From contig JAQUXR010000015.1 of assembly GCA_028692275.1 (NCBI GenBank), positions 1-49,923 on the forward strand: DNA of 49,923 nucleotides. The letters run 5' to 3'. The stretch comes from Frisingicoccus sp009929615. Its GTDB lineage: Bacteria > Bacillota > Clostridia > Lachnospirales > Lachnospiraceae. The position numbers and the translations under genes are program-made. Shown here piece after piece: positions 35,566 through 44,024 of this stretch. Numbering within the stretch: the first letter of the stretch is position 1; the number at the start of each line of letters is the position of its first letter. The notes below the pieces were generated by a model. That model was given only the letters and a program-made list of their open reading frames with translations. It had not been told where the DNA came from and made no database searches.

Positions 35566-36393
35566 ATGTCAAATTGCAAAGTAATCGCTCTGACCAATCA
35601 GAAAGGCGGTGTCGGAAAAACCACCACGGCGGTCAATCTGGGAGTTGGTCTGGCAAAGCAAGGAAACAAGGTTTTACTTGTCGATGCTGACGCACAGGCA
35701 AATCTGACAATGGCATTCGGCTACACCAGACCAGACGATATTCCCGTTACGCTCTCCACCATTATGCAGGATATCATGGACGATAAATCTGTTGATGCTC
35801 AGGGAGCTATCCTGCACCACAATGAGGGTGTTGACCTGCTTCCGTCCAACATTGAGCTGTCAGGTCTTGAGGTAAGGCTTATCAATGCTATCAGTCGTGA
35901 AAGTGTTCTGAAAACTGGTATCAATCAGGTTAAGAAGAATTACGACTACGTTTTGATAGACTGTATGCCCTCACTCGGTATGCTAACCATCAACGCATTG
36001 GCAGCGGCTGACAGCGTGGTTATCCCTACTCAGCCGCACTACCTTTCAGCAAAAGGTCTGGAGCTGTTGCTTCGCTCGGTATCAAAGGTCAGGCGGCAAA
36101 TCAATCCCAAGCTGCGAATAGACGGTATCTTAATGACGATGGTTATGTCACGCACCAACATTTCAAAGGAAATCACCGCTTCGGTGAAAAGTGCATACGG
36201 ACAGAAAATCAAGGTATTTGAAAGTGAAATACCCCATTCTATTCGTGCGGTAGAAGCTACTGCGGAGGGCAAAAGCATTTATTCCTACGACAAAAGCGGT
36301 AAGGTTGCCGCTGCCTATGAGCAGTTCTCGAAGGAGGTGGCAGACATTGGCGAGAAGCAAAGAAAGCAAAATAGAACTGACCGCTTACGATGA
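35566..36393 (+). CDS. ICE ParA-family ATPase
   Basis: 275 residues. Deviant Walker A KGGVGKTT (about 14-21), DADAQAN, and YDYVLIDCMPSLGMLT. It is clearly distinct from the chromosomal ParA (longer C-terminus, different residues throughout). It probably stabilises the element when it replicates as a circle. A strong AAAGGAGG precedes the ATG. Its last 47 bases overlap the ParB gene. Confidence 0.93.
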   Translation: MSNCKVIALTNQKGGVGKTTTAVNLGVGLAKQGNKVLLVDADAQANLTMAFGYTRPDDIPVTLSTIMQDIMDDKSVDAQGAILHHNEGVDLLPSNIELSGLEVRLINAISRESVLKTGINQVKKNYDYVLIDCMPSLGMLTINALAAADSVVIPTQPHYLSAKGLELLLRSVSKVRRQINPKLRIDGILMTMVMSRTNISKEITASVKSAYGQKIKVFESEIPHSIRAVEATAEGKSIYSYDKSGKVAAAYEQFSKEVADIGEKQRKQNRTDRLR

Positions 36394-37282
36394 CCTGTTT
36401 GAAACCGACCAAAGCCGTGAGGAAACCGCACTAAGCAAAATACGGGACATTCCCATTTCCCAGATTGACGAGTTTTCAGACCACCCGTTCAAGGTTTTAA
36501 TGGACGAGGACATGGAACAGCTCGCCCTCAGCATCAAAAGTCATGGAGTAATGACTCCTGCTACTGTTCGGCAAAAAGAGGACGGCAGATATGAGCTTAT
36601 CAGCGGTCATAGGCGAAAAAAGGCTTGTGAGCTTGCAGGGCTTGAAACGCTGGAATGTGAGATCAAGGAGCTTACCCGTGATGAAGCGATTATCGTCATG
36701 GTTGAAAGTAATCTTCAAAGAACTACTATTCTCCCAAGCGAGAAAGCCTTTGCTTACAAAATGCGATTAGAAGCCATGAAAAGGCAAGGTGAAAGAACAG
36801 ATTTAACTTCTGCACCACTGGTGCCGAAGTTGACGAGCCGTGAAAAAATAGCGGAAAGCAGCAATGAAAGCCATGAGCAAATCCGCCGCTATATCCGCCT
36901 AACCGAGCTTGTACCCGAAATCCTGCAAATGGTCGATGAACGGCAGATTGCTTTTCGCCCTGCGGTGGAAATATCCTATCTCACCGAGGAACAGCAGTAT
37001 TCTCTGCTTGAAGCGATGGACTACAATGATGCAACCCCGTCATTGGCACAGGCAATCAAGATGAAAAAGTTCAACCAAGACGGCAAGCTCACTGCCGAGG
37101 TTATCCAGTCCATTATGCAGGAGGAAAAACCGAACCAAAAAGAAAAGCCACAATTCAGAGATGAGCGGATAACCAAGCTCATTCCGAAATCTGTCCCCAA
37201 AGGGCAGGAATCGGAGTTTGTTGTCAAAGCGTTGGAGTTTTACAACCGCCATCTCAGCAGAAACAAAGACAGGGAGAGATAA
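36347..37282 (+). CDS. ICE ParB/RepB-family protein
   Basis: 311 residues from the TTG at 36347, 9 bases after AAGGAGG (36331-36337), giving the N-terminus (M)ARSKESKIELTAYDD. The ParB core has GHRRKKA and ESNLQRTTILPSEKAFAYKMRLEA, then a helix-turn-helix region (SREKIAESSNESHEQIRRYIRLTEL). No chromosomal-type parS is seen in the ICE portion, so its site differs. It overlaps parA by 47 bases, implying coupled translation. Confidence 0.88.
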   Translation: MARSKESKIELTAYDDLFETDQSREETALSKIRDIPISQIDEFSDHPFKVLMDEDMEQLALSIKSHGVMTPATVRQKEDGRYELISGHRRKKACELAGLETLECEIKELTRDEAIIVMVESNLQRTTILPSEKAFAYKMRLEAMKRQGERTDLTSAPLVPKLTSREKIAESSNESHEQIRRYIRLTELVPEILQMVDERQIAFRPAVEISYLTEEQQYSLLEAMDYNDATPSLAQAIKMKKFNQDGKLTAEVIQSIMQEEKPNQKEKPQFRDERITKLIPKSVPKGQESEFVVKALEFYNRHLSRNKDRER

Positions 37283-37451
37283 CCATACGCCGAGGGATAG
37301 GTCTGCCATTTTGCAGGCATCATGGATAGCCGTTTTTTCGGTTTCCCCCTCTCCACACCTCTCCCCCTATACACTACCAAGACTATCCGAGAAAGAAAAT
37401 ATTATATCTTTCCGTTAGTTGCAGGTAAAAAAATAAACAGGAGGTAATACG

Positions 37452-40400
37452 ATGCAAATTCGTAAATTATTCAAGAAAACCGCTGCGTTGTTTATGGCGG
37501 CGGTTACGGTATTGTCTATCGTTCCTGCGACCACAGCGTTTGCAGCAACAGGCGATGCCGCAACCATTTCATTCACCATGACCTACGATTCAAGCGGTAA
37601 TGCCATGAGATACAATTCCAGTGCAGTTATTAACGGCTATACCGCAGGCGGTGCAGGTCATTACAAGTACCGTATGTATGTAGATGGTGATAACGGTTTT
37701 TGTATTCAGCCCGGAGTTCCCCTAAAAACAGGTGATAGGCTGAAAGAAAGCTCATCGGACACATGGAATGCCCTTTCCTCGGCTCAGCAAAAGGCAGTAG
37801 GACTTGCCCTTTTGTATGGCTATCAGGGAAACAGAAATAATCTGTCGGGAAGTGATGACGAGAAGTGGCTTGCCACACAGACCCTTGTCTGGGAGTTCGT
37901 CACAGGACGCAGACAGGCAACAGGCACTTACAGCCAGACCAATACGGACGTTTACTCACTCCACTTTGGTTCAAACTATGCGAACAGCGGAGCTAAAGCA
38001 GCCTATGACCAGATTGTGCAGATGATGGCTCAGCACAACACCATTCCGAGCTTTATGTCGGACAGTCAATCAGGCATCACGAAAGAGCTTGCGTACAGCG
38101 ATGGTAAATACACAATGACCTTGACCGATAACAACGGCGTGCTGTCCGATTACACCTTTTCCAGTTCCAACAGTAAAGTGAGCGTTACGAAGTCAGGCAA
38201 TAAGCTGACAATCAGCTCAACCACTGCTATTGACGGTTCTGCCAGAATTACGGCAACCCGAAATAACGTGCCTACGGTAAGTCAAAGTGCCAAGCTAATC
38301 GCCTATGGTGATAGCAGCTTGCAGGATTTGATTACAGGTGTGGAAAATGCAGATGGTGTCAAAGCCTATATCAACATTGAAACACCAACAGGTACGATTG
38401 CTCTTAAAAAGAGTTCTGAGGACGGCGTAGTTGCAGGCATTAAGTTCACCATTACTGGCACTAACTTTGAAAAGACCGTGACCACAGGTAACGACGGTTC
38501 AATCTCCGTAGATGGAATGTTCCCCGGCGTTTACACAGTAACAGAAGCAGGCTATGACCGCTATGTACCACAGAATACACAGCGTGTTACCATTGTCGGC
38601 GGTCAGACCTCGATTGTCACATTCAGCAATACACTAAAACGTGGCGAATTGAAAGTAGTCAAGAACTCCGAGGATAATCTGGTGGAGGGTGTAAAATTCC
38701 ACCTATACGGCACTTCCCTCAGTGGTCTGCCCGTAGATGAATATGCCATTACAGATAAGAATGGTGTAGCAGCCTTCAAAAATGTGCTTATCAGTGGCAA
38801 AACCCCTTACACCGTTGAGGAAGTCGATACGGCTATCCGCTATGTCATTCCTGAAGCACAGACAGCAGCGATTGAATGGGAAAAAGTGACAAGCAGAACC
38901 TTTGTCAATATACTCAAAAAGTTCAATGTCACAGTTACAAAATCCGATGTAGAAACAGGAACACCACAGGGCGATGCTTCTCTTGCAGGTGCGACCTATG
39001 GCATTTACAATGATGGTCAGCTTGTGGACACCTATGTTACCGATACCGAGGGTCAGTTCACCACCAAGTATTATGTCTGCGGTGACAAATGGACTATCCA
39101 AGAAATCAGCCCAAGCGAGGGCTATCTGCTTGATGGAACAACCTATAAAGTCGGTGCGGAAGCCAAGCTCTACACCGTAGAGTACAACCACACTGCCAAT
39201 GATGTTATTGAGCAGGTCATCAAGGGAAATATCGCAATTATCAAGCACACCGATGACGGTGAAACCCAGATTGAAACACCCGAAGCAGGTGCAACTTTTG
39301 AAGTGTATCTCAAATCCGCAGGCAGCTATGACAACGCCAAAGCAACCGAGCGTGATACTCTGACCTGTGATGAAAACGGCTTTGCCCAGACAAAGGATAT
39401 GCCTTATGGCATTTACACCGTCCACCAGACCTCTGGTTGGGAGGGACGTGAGCTGATGAAGGACTTTGACGTATTTATCAGTACCAATGGTGAAACCTAC
39501 CGCTATCTGATTAACAACGCCAATTTCAGGAGCTTCATCAAGGTGGTTAAAAAGGACGTGGAAACAGGCAAAACCATTCCAATGAGCGGCATCGGTTTTC
39601 AGCTCTATGATGCGGATATGAACCTGATTACCATGACCTACACCTATCCGCAGGTCACAACGTTGGATACGTTCTACACCAACAGCGAGGGCTATTTAAT
39701 TACACCCGAAAAGCTCGAATATGGCAGCTACTATCTGGTAGAACGCTCCGCACCTTACGGTTATGTTCTGAATGACGAGCCTATTCCGTTTAAGGTGGAA
39801 CAGGAAAGCTCCACAGAAGATAACGGCGTGACCGTGATTGAAGTGGTACGCTCCAATATGGCACAAAAAGGTACGATTACCGTATCCAAATCTGGTGAGG
39901 TGTTCTTCTCTGTTTCAGAGAACAAGGGTATCTATCTGCCGATTTACAAGGTTAGCGGTCTGGCAGGTGCAACCTATCAGATTACTGCCGCCGAGGACAT
40001 TATCACACAGGACGGCACACTCAGAGCCGCAAAGGGTGAAGTCGTTGACACTATCACCACAGGCGAGGATGGAGCTGTCACAAGCAAGGAGCTGTATCTT
40101 GGAAAATACGAGGTGCAGGAGGTTACAGCACCGCACGGAATGGTGCTGAATGAAGAAATCCACAAGGTTGAGCTGACCTATGCAGGTCAGGAGGTCGCTG
40201 TCACCAAAACCGCTACGAGCTTCTACAACGAAAGACAGCGTGTGGAAGTTGACCTGAACAAGAGCCTTGAAACAGATGAAGTCTATGGCGTTGGCAACAA
40301 TGGAGAAATCCTTGATGTTACCTTTGGCTTATTTGCAGAAACCGAGATTACAGCGGCAGACGGCACAGTTATCCCTGCCGACGGTTTGATTGAAATGATT

Positions 40401-41594
40401 ACTCTAAATGAGAACGGCTATGGCAAGGCGGTATCCGATTTACCGTTTGGCAGCTATTATCTGAAAGAACTATCCACCAATGCCGCCTATATCTTAAATG
40501 ACACGAAATTCCCTGTTGTCTTTGAGTACGCAGGACAGAATGCGGCGGTTGTTCACCTTTCTGCCAACGATGGTGAAGCCATTGGCAATGACCTGATTTA
40601 CGGTTCTGTCAGCGGTATGAAATCCGATGAGGACGGCAAGGCTCTGGGCGGTGCGGTTATCGGCATTTTCAAGCAAGGAACAACCGAGTTTACAAAAGAA
40701 AATGCGATTGCAACTACCGTATCCGCAGAGGACGGTAGTTTTTCTTTTGCCAAAGTTCCGTATGGCTCTTGGGTAATCCGTGAAATCGAAAGTCCGAAAG
40801 GCTTTGTACTGTCCGAGGAAGAAATTCCTGTCACGATTGGCAAGGTAGATGAAGTGGTTGAAATCGAGCTTGTAAACTACTTTATCAAGGGCAATATCAA
40901 GCTCACAAAGGTTGATGCAGACTATCCAGATAATCACCTTGCAGGTGCAAAATTTGAAGTCTTTGCGGATACAAACGGCAACGGCAAGTTTGATGACAAG
41001 GATGAGTTTGTCGGGGAAATGACAGAGCTTGACGGCGGTATCTACCAGATGCTTGACCTCAGATACGGTCAGTATTTTCTGCGTGAGAAAACAGCTCCGG
41101 CAGGCTTTGTTTTAGACAAGGAAGTTTACTCCGTATTCATTGACGAGGACGGTAAGACCTATGAGGTCGAAAACAAGGCAGGTGTTGGCTTCATCAATAT
41201 GCCGCAGGTTGGCTCTTTGAAAATCGTAAAGACATCTTCCAATGGCAAGATTGAGGGCTTCTCCTTCCGTGTTACAGGAACAAACGGCTATGACCAGACC
41301 TTTAAGACCGACAAAAACGGTGAAATTCACATTGAAAACCTGCGTATCGGTGATTATGTGGTAAGTGAGGTCAGCGACAATGCTTCTGCGGGATATATCC
41401 TCCCTGCTGACAAGAAGGCTACGGTCAAGGTTGGAGAAACCACTATCGTTACAATGCACAATGAGCTGCGTGACACTCCGAAAACAGGCGATGACTTCAA
41501 TCTTGCCCTTTGGATTAGCCTTGCGGTTGCATCTATCCTCGGTGCAGGCGTTCTGGGTGTGGTAGCGTTCAAAAAGAAGAAAAAGGAGGACTAA
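37452..41594 (+). CDS. Cell-wall-anchored thioester/Cna-B (SpaA-type) adhesin
   Basis: 1380 residues. Signal peptide 1-32 (cleavage after AFA or AFAA). The first domain (about 38-290) is a thioester domain: Cys84 in GFCIQPG and Gln143 in ATQTLVWEF are placed to form the Cys-Gln crosslink that binds host surfaces covalently. Then about ten Cna-B/SpaA repeats begin near 314, each with the start K-[VS] and ending E/Y-x-VxE, which normally form Lys-Asn isopeptide bonds. The C-terminus has TPKTGDD, a hydrophobic helix and a KKKKKED tail: a non-classical (PKTG) sortase signal. Its base composition is far from the chromosome's. It likely aids contact between mating cells or attachment to the host. 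Confidence 0.92.
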   Translation: MQIRKLFKKTAALFMAAVTVLSIVPATTAFAATGDAATISFTMTYDSSGNAMRYNSSAVINGYTAGGAGHYKYRMYVDGDNGFCIQPGVPLKTGDRLKESSSDTWNALSSAQQKAVGLALLYGYQGNRNNLSGSDDEKWLATQTLVWEFVTGRRQATGTYSQTNTDVYSLHFGSNYANSGAKAAYDQIVQMMAQHNTIPSFMSDSQSGITKELAYSDGKYTMTLTDNNGVLSDYTFSSSNSKVSVTKSGNKLTISSTTAIDGSARITATRNNVPTVSQSAKLIAYGDSSLQDLITGVENADGVKAYINIETPTGTIALKKSSEDGVVAGIKFTITGTNFEKTVTTGNDGSISVDGMFPGVYTVTEAGYDRYVPQNTQRVTIVGGQTSIVTFSNTLKRGELKVVKNSEDNLVEGVKFHLYGTSLSGLPVDEYAITDKNGVAAFKNVLISGKTPYTVEEVDTAIRYVIPEAQTAAIEWEKVTSRTFVNILKKFNVTVTKSDVETGTPQGDASLAGATYGIYNDGQLVDTYVTDTEGQFTTKYYVCGDKWTIQEISPSEGYLLDGTTYKVGAEAKLYTVEYNHTANDVIEQVIKGNIAIIKHTDDGETQIETPEAGATFEVYLKSAGSYDNAKATERDTLTCDENGFAQTKDMPYGIYTVHQTSGWEGRELMKDFDVFISTNGETYRYLINNANFRSFIKVVKKDVETGKTIPMSGIGFQLYDADMNLITMTYTYPQVTTLDTFYTNSEGYLITPEKLEYGSYYLVERSAPYGYVLNDEPIPFKVEQESSTEDNGVTVIEVVRSNMAQKGTITVSKSGEVFFSVSENKGIYLPIYKVSGLAGATYQITAAEDIITQDGTLRAAKGEVVDTITTGEDGAVTSKELYLGKYEVQEVTAPHGMVLNEEIHKVELTYAGQEVAVTKTATSFYNERQRVEVDLNKSLETDEVYGVGNNGEILDVTFGLFAETEITAADGTVIPADGLIEMITLNENGYGKAVSDLPFGSYYLKELSTNAAYILNDTKFPVVFEYAGQNAAVVHLSANDGEAIGNDLIYGSVSGMKSDEDGKALGGAVIGIFKQGTTEFTKENAIATTVSAEDGSFSFAKVPYGSWVIREIESPKGFVLSEEEIPVTIGKVDEVVEIELVNYFIKGNIKLTKVDADYPDNHLAGAKFEVFADTNGNGKFDDKDEFVGEMTELDGGIYQMLDLRYGQYFLREKTAPAGFVLDKEVYSVFIDEDGKTYEVENKAGVGFINMPQVGSLKIVKTSSNGKIEGFSFRVTGTNGYDQTFKTDKNGEIHIENLRIGDYVVSEVSDNASAGYILPADKKATVKVGETTIVTMHNELRDTPKTGDDFNLALWISLAVASILGAGVLGVVAFKKKKKED

Positions 41595-41597
41595 GGC

Positions 41598-41690
41598 ATG
41601 AATGCGAAAACAATTATTACCGTTGTACTTGTGGGATTTATCATAGGTGCAGTGGTTTGGCTGAATGTCCGAAACAGAAAGAATAAATAA
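41598..41690 (+). CDS. 30-residue single-pass membrane peptide
   Basis: MNAKTIITVVLVGFIIGAVV, then a basic tail NVRNRKNK after the helix. The ATG lies 11 bases after AGGAGG in the spaA 3' end (41586-41591), and the stop comes just before a terminator. Its position directly after the adhesin suggests a helper or a small membrane regulator. Too short for a family call, but codon context and RBS look real. Confidence 0.55.
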   Translation: MNAKTIITVVLVGFIIGAVVWLNVRNRKNK

Positions 41691-41697
41691 CCCTATG

Positions 41698-41724
41698 GGG
41701 CGGCTGAAATATGCCGCCCTTTTT
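41698..41724 (+). terminator. Terminator after the adhesin unit
   Basis: GGGCGGC (41698-41704) pairs with GCCGCCC (41713-41719), 8-base loop, followed by TTTTTC. Confidence 0.9.
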
Positions 41725-41744
41725 CTATTTAAGGAGGACACACA

Positions 41745-42047
41745 ATGCTAAAACTCAAAACGATTGAGGATAAAGTCAAAGCTGTTCTGACCTCCCAGAC
41801 AGATACAAGAGATGATGATATGAAGCTCTATCTGTGCGTATGCAGGTGTTGCCTGCCTTCTATTGGAGCAATGCCCTTTGAAACGGTTATGACACAGTGC
41901 CGTTCACTCGGCATTCCATGCTTTGAAAGTGTACGGAGGACAAGACAAAAGCTGCAAGCACAAAATCCAGAGTTGATTGGCACTGCCAGAGTGAAAAAGC
42001 TCAGAACCGCACAGGAACAGGTGTATCAGCAGTATGCCAAAGGATGA
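41745..42047 (+). CDS. Conserved ICE hypothetical protein
   Basis: 100 residues, AAGGAGG upstream. Soluble, helical. Contains YLCVCRCCLPSIG near the middle, with three clustered cysteines, and a C-terminal helix-rich part (SVRRTRQKLQAQNPEL). Possibly a DNA-binding or metal-binding regulatory protein. No family recognised. Confidence 0.65.
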   Translation: MLKLKTIEDKVKAVLTSQTDTRDDDMKLYLCVCRCCLPSIGAMPFETVMTQCRSLGIPCFESVRRTRQKLQAQNPELIGTARVKKLRTAQEQVYQQYAKG

Positions 42048-42056
42048 GAGGTATGT

Positions 42057-42329
42057 ATGGACGAAGAAAAACGCTCCAATCAAGGCTATGAAATCATAGA
42101 AAGCCGTGCTATCGGGAGTACGGAATTTGTTGTCGGGCATAATCCCAATTCACCCAACCCCTATGTGTGTTGGTATTGTAAAAATGGCAGTGATTATTTC
42201 TGGGGGCATTATTGCAACACGCTTGAAGGTGCAAAGGCAAAATTCCATGAGCGTTGCCAAATGCAGGAACGGCACTTGCGTGACACACACCAGATAACAC
42301 CTAAAAGGCGTAATGACCATGAGCGATAA
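42057..42329 (+). CDS. Conserved ICE hypothetical protein
   Basis: 90 residues. Aromatic, cysteine-bearing core (YVCWYCKNGSDYFWGHYC) followed by a helix (EGAKAKFHERCQMQERHLRD). The pattern suggests a small alpha+beta protein acting on short context. It overlaps the next small gene. The function is unknown. Confidence 0.6.
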   Translation: MDEEKRSNQGYEIIESRAIGSTEFVVGHNPNSPNPYVCWYCKNGSDYFWGHYCNTLEGAKAKFHERCQMQERHLRDTHQITPKRRNDHER

Positions 42330-42471
42330 CAAAAAGAAATATGACTGTACGACCTGTCCTTATCCCCGATATAAGGACGGGTCTGTTATTTTCTGCGATG
42401 TCTGTATCCGCAAGATATTAGATGAGCGGAGAGAAAAAGACAAGGAAAGGACGGACGATGCCAATGGATGA
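42319..42471 (+). CDS. 50-residue four-cysteine zinc-ribbon-like protein
   Basis: MSDNKKKYDCTTCPYPRY, then FCDVC about 13 residues later, then a charged helix. The two CxxC knuckles (C10/C13 and C26/C29) suggest one zinc site. It starts inside the 3' end of the previous gene and its 3' end overlaps the next gene by 14 bases. An alternative ATG lies at 42313. Small genes of this kind are easily missed. Confidence 0.6.
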   Translation: MSDNKKKYDCTTCPYPRYKDGSVIFCDVCIRKILDERREKDKERTDDANG

Positions 42472-43060
42472 TGAAAAAAGAATGATAGACACCTACGTCA
42501 TAGAGCAGAGCATTTTTATCGGTGACAAAGAGGTGCTGTTTGGTGTGGATAAGACAAAGGAATATCCCTTTATGGTCTGCTACTGCACCTATGACAATCC
42601 GTTATCCACTCCGTGGCCAACAGAAGCTATCGGCTCGGACGATTATCTGGAAGCCATGCAGGTCTTTTTGGATAGAGTGCAAAAGCAGATTGAGCTAACA
42701 AAGGAAGCTCATGCCAAGTTCGGTTTTGACATGACTCCGTTCACGATGGAGCATTGCATTCCTGATAACAAAAGTAAAAGTATCGTTGGTAAGGTAGTTG
42801 TTATTAATGCCGAGCCAAAACGTTATGAATATCAGCACTCTGCTTATCAGCTTGTCTTGGCTGATGGCGGTAACGGTGCAACAGGAGGCAGAGGTCAGGC
42901 GGTGTACGGCACTTCTCTATCGGACGGACACAGAGCCAGATGGGAACGGTACGATGTGCTTGGCGAAATCAAGCCTGAGTGTATGCCCGATTGGGCAAAG
43001 GAAAGCCTTGCGAAGATAAAGCAGCAAGAAAAAAAGAGCCACAGTCGGGAGGAACGCTGA
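42458..43060 (+). CDS. Conserved ICE hypothetical protein
   Basis: 200 residues from the ATG at 42458, 7 bases after AAAGG; an ATG at 42422 in frame has no clear site. No signal peptide. The N-terminal half has a VIEQSIFIGDKEVLFGVD strand pair, the middle has GGNGATGGRGQA, and the C-terminus is basic. Not identified. It is followed by the next gene with 1 base between. Confidence 0.65.
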   Translation: MPMDDEKRMIDTYVIEQSIFIGDKEVLFGVDKTKEYPFMVCYCTYDNPLSTPWPTEAIGSDDYLEAMQVFLDRVQKQIELTKEAHAKFGFDMTPFTMEHCIPDNKSKSIVGKVVVINAEPKRYEYQHSAYQLVLADGGNGATGGRGQAVYGTSLSDGHRARWERYDVLGEIKPECMPDWAKESLAKIKQQEKKSHSREER

Positions 43061-43061
43061 T

Positions 43062-43760
43062 ATGGAAATACGACCAATGACACAAGCCGAGCGTAAATAT
43101 TCCTACACCCAAAGTATGCAGCTTCAAGGACAGACGGGCAACATTGGCTATTTGCGTGGTGATTTTGACAGCTCCGGCTATGGCTTTTTCACCACATGGA
43201 ATGACCATCGGATACAGTGGAAAACAGACGATTTTAAGGCAGAGTTTGACAATGTTATCAATGCCCTGCGTTCCGATGAATACGGATTTTTGAAAAACCG
43301 TCCTGCCATGAGCGAATATGCCCGAAAGTATCCAGACAGTGCGTTTCAGGGAAATTACTGCAAAGAGTTTTTCTTCCGTGCTGATACGGAAAAGCACGCA
43401 TACCTGATTCGCTGCAATCCCAATAAAGGCGATTACAACTTTTACTGTTACTGTTACGTTTCCGAATGGCTTGACAGGCATATGCGGAACGCCGAGAAAG
43501 GCATCCGCTTTATTGACAGCCGATACAACGAGAAGTTCCGTATTCCTGATGGCGGCAAAATTGTTATTACAAGCTCAAATGGTGAAAAAAATGAGCGTAC
43601 TTGCAGGTTTATTGATGAGTACCACACCGAGGTCGGTAACAACCTCTTTCATATTTGTGAGTTTGCCGAGCTGATGGAGAATAACGGTTCGTCTTATGAG
43701 CCAAAGCAGAATGAACCAACCTCTGCCAAAGCTCCAAAGAAGAGAGATTATGAACGGTAA
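43062..43760 (+). CDS. Conserved ICE hypothetical protein
   Basis: 232 residues. I recognise the stretch RADTEKHAYLIRCNPNKGDYNFYCYCYV and the ending HICEFAELMENNGS as a protein repeatedly found in Firmicutes ICEs of this type. Soluble, mixed alpha/beta, no known activity. It starts immediately after the previous gene and is followed 13 bases later by a small gene: one operon leading to the giant helicase. Confidence 0.75.
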   Translation: MEIRPMTQAERKYSYTQSMQLQGQTGNIGYLRGDFDSSGYGFFTTWNDHRIQWKTDDFKAEFDNVINALRSDEYGFLKNRPAMSEYARKYPDSAFQGNYCKEFFFRADTEKHAYLIRCNPNKGDYNFYCYCYVSEWLDRHMRNAEKGIRFIDSRYNEKFRIPDGGKIVITSSNGEKNERTCRFIDEYHTEVGNNLFHICEFAELMENNGSSYEPKQNEPTSAKAPKKRDYER

Positions 43761-43773
43761 GGAGGAATGAGAA

Positions 43774-43980
43774 ATGCCTGTTAATCAAAAAGCAATCAAG
43801 GTATTGAACAAAGTGTTGGAAGCAGGTTTTACCACGGAAAAAGACATTGCCGCTATGACAATGGACGATATGCTGAATATCTCTGGGATTACCCTTGCTG
43901 ACATTGCGATTATCAATTACCTGCAAAAGAGCATCAAAGCCAATAAGGTCATTTCCTATCTGGGCGGTGGCGAGCTTTGA
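43774..43980 (+). CDS. Small helical ICE protein
   Basis: 68 residues, AAGGAGG upstream. LNKVLEAGFTTEKDIAAMTMDDMLNISGITLADIAIINYLQKSI resembles a helix-hairpin-helix or RNA polymerase alpha-CTD-like fold that could touch DNA. It is consistently found directly before the giant helicase gene in such elements as far as I recall. Confidence 0.65.
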   Translation: MPVNQKAIKVLNKVLEAGFTTEKDIAAMTMDDMLNISGITLADIAIINYLQKSIKANKVISYLGGGEL

Positions 43981-44024
43981 TGTATTCAGTACAAATCATA
44001 ATTCAATAAGGAGGTGTGCGAACA

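Noticed and set aside
38703..39425. Long reverse open frame within the adhesin gene
   Set aside because: A by-product of the repetitive, stop-poor Cna-B coding sequence. No RBS and unnatural composition (Cys/Ile/Gly-rich).
41112..41741. Reverse open frame over the adhesin 3' end and terminator
   Set aside because: It crosses a strong terminator and is antisense to the conserved sorting signal; no RBS.
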